Shown here: positions 34,423 through 37,553 of the stretch, in pieces
How positions within the stretch are numbered: the stretch's first letter is position 1
Layout: each line of letters opens with the position of its first letter
DNA from: Gammaproteobacteria bacterium
GTDB taxonomy: Bacteria > Pseudomonadota > Gammaproteobacteria > Steroidobacterales > Steroidobacteraceae
Direction of reading: 5' to 3'
DNA: 37,553 bases
Assembly: GCA_027315105.1 (NCBI GenBank)
Contig: DAHUYP010000036.1
Coordinates: forward strand, 1 to 37,553
The notes under the pieces: generated by a model
Told to the model about the DNA's origin: nothing
The model's input: only the letters and a program-made list of their open reading frames with translations
Databases searched by the model: none
Position numbers and translations under genes: made by a program

Positions 34423-35739
34423 CTAGATCGAATACCCGCGCTCGCCGTGCGATGCGACATCCAGGCCTTCGGTCTCCTCTTCCTCACTGACGCGCAGGCC
34501 GACCAGCGCATCGATGACGCGCAGGATCAGCCAGGTCATCGCGGCACACCATGCCGCGACGGCGACCACTCCGAGGGCCTGCACGCCAAGCTGGGCGGCG
34601 ATGGGGCGCTGCACGGAGAAGCCGCTGCCGCCGAATCGCGTGGCGGCAAAGACGGCCGTCAGGATCGTGCCGATGATGCCGCCGATGCCATGGACCGGCG
34701 AGACATCGAGGGTATCATCGACACGCAGCACCCGCTTGATCAGCAGGGTCGCGAAATAGCATGACACGCCGGCAATCGACCCGATGCAGATAGCCGACAG
34801 CGGACTGACGAAGCCGGAAGCGGGCGTGATGGCGCCAAGGCCCGCGACCATGCCGGTCAGGATGCCGAGCACCGAGGGCTTGCGATAGCGGAACCATTCC
34901 ACCGCCATCCAGGCAAGCGCGCCGGCCGATGCGCCCATGTGGGTGGCCAGCACGGCCGATGCCGCCGAGCCATTGGCCGCCAGCGCACTGCCCCCATTGA
35001 AGCCATACCAGCCCACCCACAGCAGTCCGGCACCGGCTGCGGTCAGCGGCAGGTTATGCGGCGGCATGGAGACCTCCGGAAACCCCCGCCGGCGCCTGAT
35101 GATGAGCGCACACACCAGGGCTGCGCTGCCGGCGGTCAGGTGGACGACCAGTCCTCCGGCAAAATCCATCACGCCCAGTCGTGCGAGCCAGCCTCCGCCC
35201 CACACCCAATGCGCAACCGGAATGTAGACCAGCAGCAGCCACAGCGCCGCGAACCACAGCACGGACGAGAAGCGGATGCGTTCGGCAAAGCCGCCGATCA
35301 CCAACGCCGGGGTAATTGCGGCAAATGTCAGCTGAAAGATGAACAGCAGGTATTCCGGGATGCTGCCGGACACCGAGCCACGATCCACCCCGCGCAATCC
35401 GAATTTTGACAGCCCGCCGATCCAGGCCTGCGCGCTGCCGCCGTCGACGAACACCAGCGAATATCCCCCCAGCAGCCAGAGCAGCGACACCAGCGCCACG
35501 ATGGCCAGGCACTGGACGAAGATGGACAGGGCGTTCTTGGTCCTGACCAGTCCGCTGTAGAACATCGCCAGGCCCGGAATCGACATCATCAGGACCAGGC
35601 CGCTGGCGACCAGTATCCAGGCGCTGTCCCCTGGGTTTGCGACCGCCGTCTGAGCGCAGCACATGGCAGGCATGGCGCCCACCAGCGCGCACAGCAGCGA
35701 TCTGCGCGCGCGCCGCGCAGCGAAGAACTGAGCCAACAT
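34423..35739 (-). CDS. amtB: Ammonium transporter
   Basis: The 438-residue inner-membrane protein has a cleavable signal peptide (about residues 1-30) and eleven membrane segments. The pore His pair is visible in DFAGGLVVHLTAG and SPVHGIGGIIG. Other hallmarks are GLVRTKNALSIF, AHWVWGGGWLA and GWYGFNGGSALAAN. The C-terminal tail EEEETEGLDVASHGERGY is the segment that GlnK uses to close the channel, so PII control is expected, but no glnK is adjacent. AGAGGGGG stands about eight bases before the ATG at 35739. Confidence 0.95.
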   Translation of the reverse strand: MLAQFFAARRARRSLLCALVGAMPAMCCAQTAVANPGDSAWILVASGLVLMMSIPGLAMFYSGLVRTKNALSIFVQCLAIVALVSLLWLLGGYSLVFVDGGSAQAWIGGLSKFGLRGVDRGSVSGSIPEYLLFIFQLTFAAITPALVIGGFAERIRFSSVLWFAALWLLLVYIPVAHWVWGGGWLARLGVMDFAGGLVVHLTAGSAALVCALIIRRRRGFPEVSMPPHNLPLTAAGAGLLWVGWYGFNGGSALAANGSAASAVLATHMGASAGALAWMAVEWFRYRKPSVLGILTGMVAGLGAITPASGFVSPLSAICIGSIAGVSCYFATLLIKRVLRVDDTLDVSPVHGIGGIIGTILTAVFAATRFGGSGFSVQRPIAAQLGVQALGVVAVAAWCAAMTWLILRVIDALVGLRVSEEEETEGLDVASHGERGYSI

Positions 35740-35857
35740 GAACTCGCCCCCTCTTACGATCGATTGGAACGCAACTGTCTGTTATCTCGACCGCGGTCGG
35801 TCACGGATTGCAGTCGCCGGTATCCCGGGAAATCGGCCGTACCTCGGTGTGCGCGCG

Positions 35858-35887
35858 AGTATAAGCCACACCGTACACGTGACCCAA
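35858..35887 (-). promoter_or_regulatory. Candidate sigma-70 promoter of amtB
   Basis: On the minus strand TTGGGT (35887-35882), 18 bases, then TATACT (35863-35858, five of six) stands 119 bases upstream of the amtB ATG. The leader of about 112 bases contains a 12-bp palindrome CGACCGCGGTCG at 35788-35799. No sigma-54 element was recognised. Confidence 0.4.
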
Positions 35888-35974
35888 TCGTCGCTCCCCG
35901 CCGCGGTCAAGGCGCTTGGAACCATCGTTGCAGCACGAAGACCGGCGTGTTCCTTGCTAATATCCACCCAAGCT

Positions 35975-36748
35975 ATGAGTGTGACCGACGATCTGGATCG
36001 CGACTGCCGGAATTGCGGCGCCGGCGTGGCGCTTGGCCAGAGTTACTGCGGCGCGTGCGGGCAGAAGTGCGGATTTCACCGGCTGACTCTGCACGAGATC
36101 GGTCACGATCTCGTGCACGCTCTCGTTCACGTAGACCGAAGCGCTTTATCGCTACTGCGAATGCTGCTCGCGCAGCCGGGGACGGTCGCTCGGAATTACG
36201 TTCAGGGAAAGCGTAAGCGCTACTTCGGGCCCTTCAGCTTTCTGGTGGTCGTCGTGGCCGCGGCTTCTGCGGTGAACGCGCTGACGGGGTTCCGCCCAAT
36301 TTACAGCGACAACCCGAATACGATCGTCAACTTCCTTCAGAGCCATATGAATCTGCTGGTATTCGCCGAGGTCCCGCTGCTGGCCGCCATCTCGCGTCTG
36401 CTCGATCTGCGCGGCCCTTTCAATTTTGCCGAGTATCTCGTTCTCGCGGCCTATACGTCGGGCCTGCGCATTATCGTCGCCATGCTGGTTCTGATTCCGG
36501 TCTGGTATGTTTTTCGTGCTCACCACGCAGTGGCGCTGCTGTCGCCTTCTCCGCTCATGTGGACCTTGTACCTGGGCGTTGCGTTGAGCTGGACGATGTA
36601 TTTCGGCTTTGCAACGTCTCAGTTCCTGGCGGACAGAAAGGCGCTTTCATGGTGCAAGGGAATTCTGGCGGCCGTTATTGCCAGCGTGTCGTTGCAGGTT
36701 CTGGTATGGGCGATTGCCTCGCTCTTCGGTTCCGTCCCTGGCGCCTGA
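35975..36748 (+). CDS. DUF3667 family zinc-ribbon membrane protein
   Basis: The 257-residue protein has an N-terminal zinc ribbon (CRNCGAGVALGQSYCGACGQKC) followed by a short segment (RLTLHEIGHDLVHALVHVDRSALSLLRMLLAQPGTVARNYVQGKRKRYFGPFSFL) and about four to five membrane helices. This order and the PGxVxxxYxxGKRxRYxxPFxF motif define DUF3667, whose function is unknown. The ATG at 35975 begins at the zinc ribbon; an in-frame extension to 35738 overlaps the amtB start and has no family sequence. Codon use is noticeably less GC-rich than in the rest of the window. It is divergent from amtB. Confidence 0.85.
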   Translation: MSVTDDLDRDCRNCGAGVALGQSYCGACGQKCGFHRLTLHEIGHDLVHALVHVDRSALSLLRMLLAQPGTVARNYVQGKRKRYFGPFSFLVVVVAAASAVNALTGFRPIYSDNPNTIVNFLQSHMNLLVFAEVPLLAAISRLLDLRGPFNFAEYLVLAAYTSGLRIIVAMLVLIPVWYVFRAHHAVALLSPSPLMWTLYLGVALSWTMYFGFATSQFLADRKALSWCKGILAAVIASVSLQVLVWAIASLFGSVPGA

Positions 36749-37031
36749 ATCGTCGGATGATGTTTCTCCGCGCAGAAGACCGCTGCACGGCTGTTCTGAT
36801 CGCCCGGCAACACCCATCACTTCAATCGTCTCCGGCACTTGTAAGAATATGAAAGACAAAGATTTTGTGTCGGGCATTCCAATTTTACCGCCATTTTCAC
36901 CGTCAGAAGATTCCGCTTGGGGCCGATAGAAGGCGATAGATCGCGAAGGCTGGATTCTCCGGAAGGATCCTCGCCCCTCTTCGCCCACTTGACCGGTGAA
37001 GCGGCAGGTAGCGAGAGTCAGCTTCAGGCCG

Positions 37032-37553
37032 TCAGATCTGCTGATCTACCCGCCTAACCGCAATACCAAAACGTCCAAAGAACTCGCGCTCACCACGCTT
37101 CGTTACACGCAAGACCCGGCTGTAGAGGTCCTTCAGCACCCATTTGTGCTGAAGTGCAGATTGCAACAACGCCGCCCCAATGGCGCCACCCAGATGTGAA
37201 CGGCGCTCACTCCAGTCCAGGCAGGCGCAGGCAATACGCCGACGCAACCTATTCGCTACTTCCAACTCGATGCCGCGTGCAGCAAGCGCTCGCGCGCCAG
37301 CCGGGGTGACTTCGTAGCTACCGTCGTTGCACTGTATTTTTGAAAGCCATTTATTGCGGAGAATTTGATCATGCAGCGCGACAGCTACCTCACCTGCCAT
37401 ATGGTCGTAGCACGTGCGTGCCCATCTCAAGTGTGTGGGGGTACTCGGAACAAACGGCTTGGACCGCGTTCCGGCGAGTACCATCAACGATTCCAGCGTC
37501 GCGGCCACCCTCGCGTCATCGAGACTGTAGTAGCGATGCTTGCCTTGCGCGAG
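37032..37553 (-). CDS. ArsR-family winged-helix regulator (5' end outside window)
   Basis: The frame is open to the right edge, so only the last 173 residues are present. The first visible part (QGKHRYYSLDDARVAATLESL) is the end of an ArsR-type winged helix. The long C-terminal half follows the pattern of a known extended ArsR subgroup: LRWARTCYDHMAGEVAVALHD, YEVTPAGARALAARGIE, RRRIACACLDWSERRSHLGGAIGAALL and RVLRVTKRGEREFFGRFGI. The Cys and His in ARTCYDH and CACLDWSERRSH could bind metal or sense oxidation, but this is not established. The recognition helix lies outside the window, so no operator can be proposed. Base composition is less GC-rich than the window average. Confidence 0.85.
   Translation of the reverse strand, partial: LAQGKHRYYSLDDARVAATLESLMVLAGTRSKPFVPSTPTHLRWARTCYDHMAGEVAVALHDQILRNKWLSKIQCNDGSYEVTPAGARALAARGIELEVANRLRRRIACACLDWSERRSHLGGAIGAALLQSALQHKWVLKDLYSRVLRVTKRGEREFFGRFGIAVRRVDQQI

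Overview
The window is a GC-rich chromosomal segment from a proteobacterium, most likely a gammaproteobacterium of the Nevskiales/Steroidobacterales/Xanthomonadales type. I infer this from the very high GC at third codon positions, the conserved order glyA-nrdR-ribD-ribE-ribBX-ribH-nusB, a single-chain PurL of about 1310 residues next to a DUF1820 gene, an EttA-type ABC-F protein, and MltF beside TadA. No marker in the window fixes the genus.

Layout. (1) 1-11,260, minus strand except the first 227 bases: a riboflavin/one-carbon operon reading glyA, nrdR, ribD, ribE, then three guests (DUF2937, a glutamate carboxypeptidase II-like M28 peptidase, a VIT/CCC1 transporter), then ribBX, ribH and nusB. 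Next comes a Ser/Thr kinase fused to a cyclic-nucleotide-binding domain. The tail of an unidentified plus-strand gene converges on it. (2) 11.3-19.8 kb: ettA and a zinc-ribbon DUF4145-like gene on plus, converging on the DUF1820-purL operon on minus. Divergent from that is an isolated T6SS-type FHA protein (TagH). (3) 19.8-24.2 kb: a minus-strand RND permease-adaptor operon with no outer-membrane factor. (4) 24.3-27.6 kb: yggU, a VapBC-type toxin-antitoxin pair under a perfect 26-bp palindrome, tRNA-Ser(CGA), mltF and tadA. (5) 27.6-31.5 kb: a receiver-like/GGDEF/EAL protein, then an intergenic region holding a near-perfect sigma-28 (FliA) promoter and a run of four hairpins, an Mpo1-like protein with a small coupled ORF, and an uncharacterised secreted protein. 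(6) 31.7-34.3 kb: an MBOAT O-acyltransferase overlapping a membrane-anchored SGNH-like protein. (7) 34.4-37.55 kb: ammonium transporter, DUF3667 membrane protein and an ArsR-type regulator cut by the window edge. Base composition becomes noticeably more AT-rich from about 35.7 kb.

Most of the window is housekeeping. The items most worth a second look are: the orphan FliA-type promoter with its hairpin array (30,001-30,119); the VapC whose second catalytic acidic position is alanine, together with its palindromic operator; an identical 20-bp element upstream of the kinase and of the c-di-GMP gene; the kinase-cNMP fusion; the orphan TagH; and the intrusion of three unrelated genes into the rib operon. 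No CRISPR array, insertion sequence, integrase or complete prophage was seen. No stretch longer than 300 bases lacks a gene. The largest gaps (11,261-11,519; 29,839-30,120; 31,487-31,711; 35,740-35,974; 36,749-37,031) hold the promoters and hairpins listed below, or, for 31,487-31,711 and 36,749-37,031, nothing I can assign.
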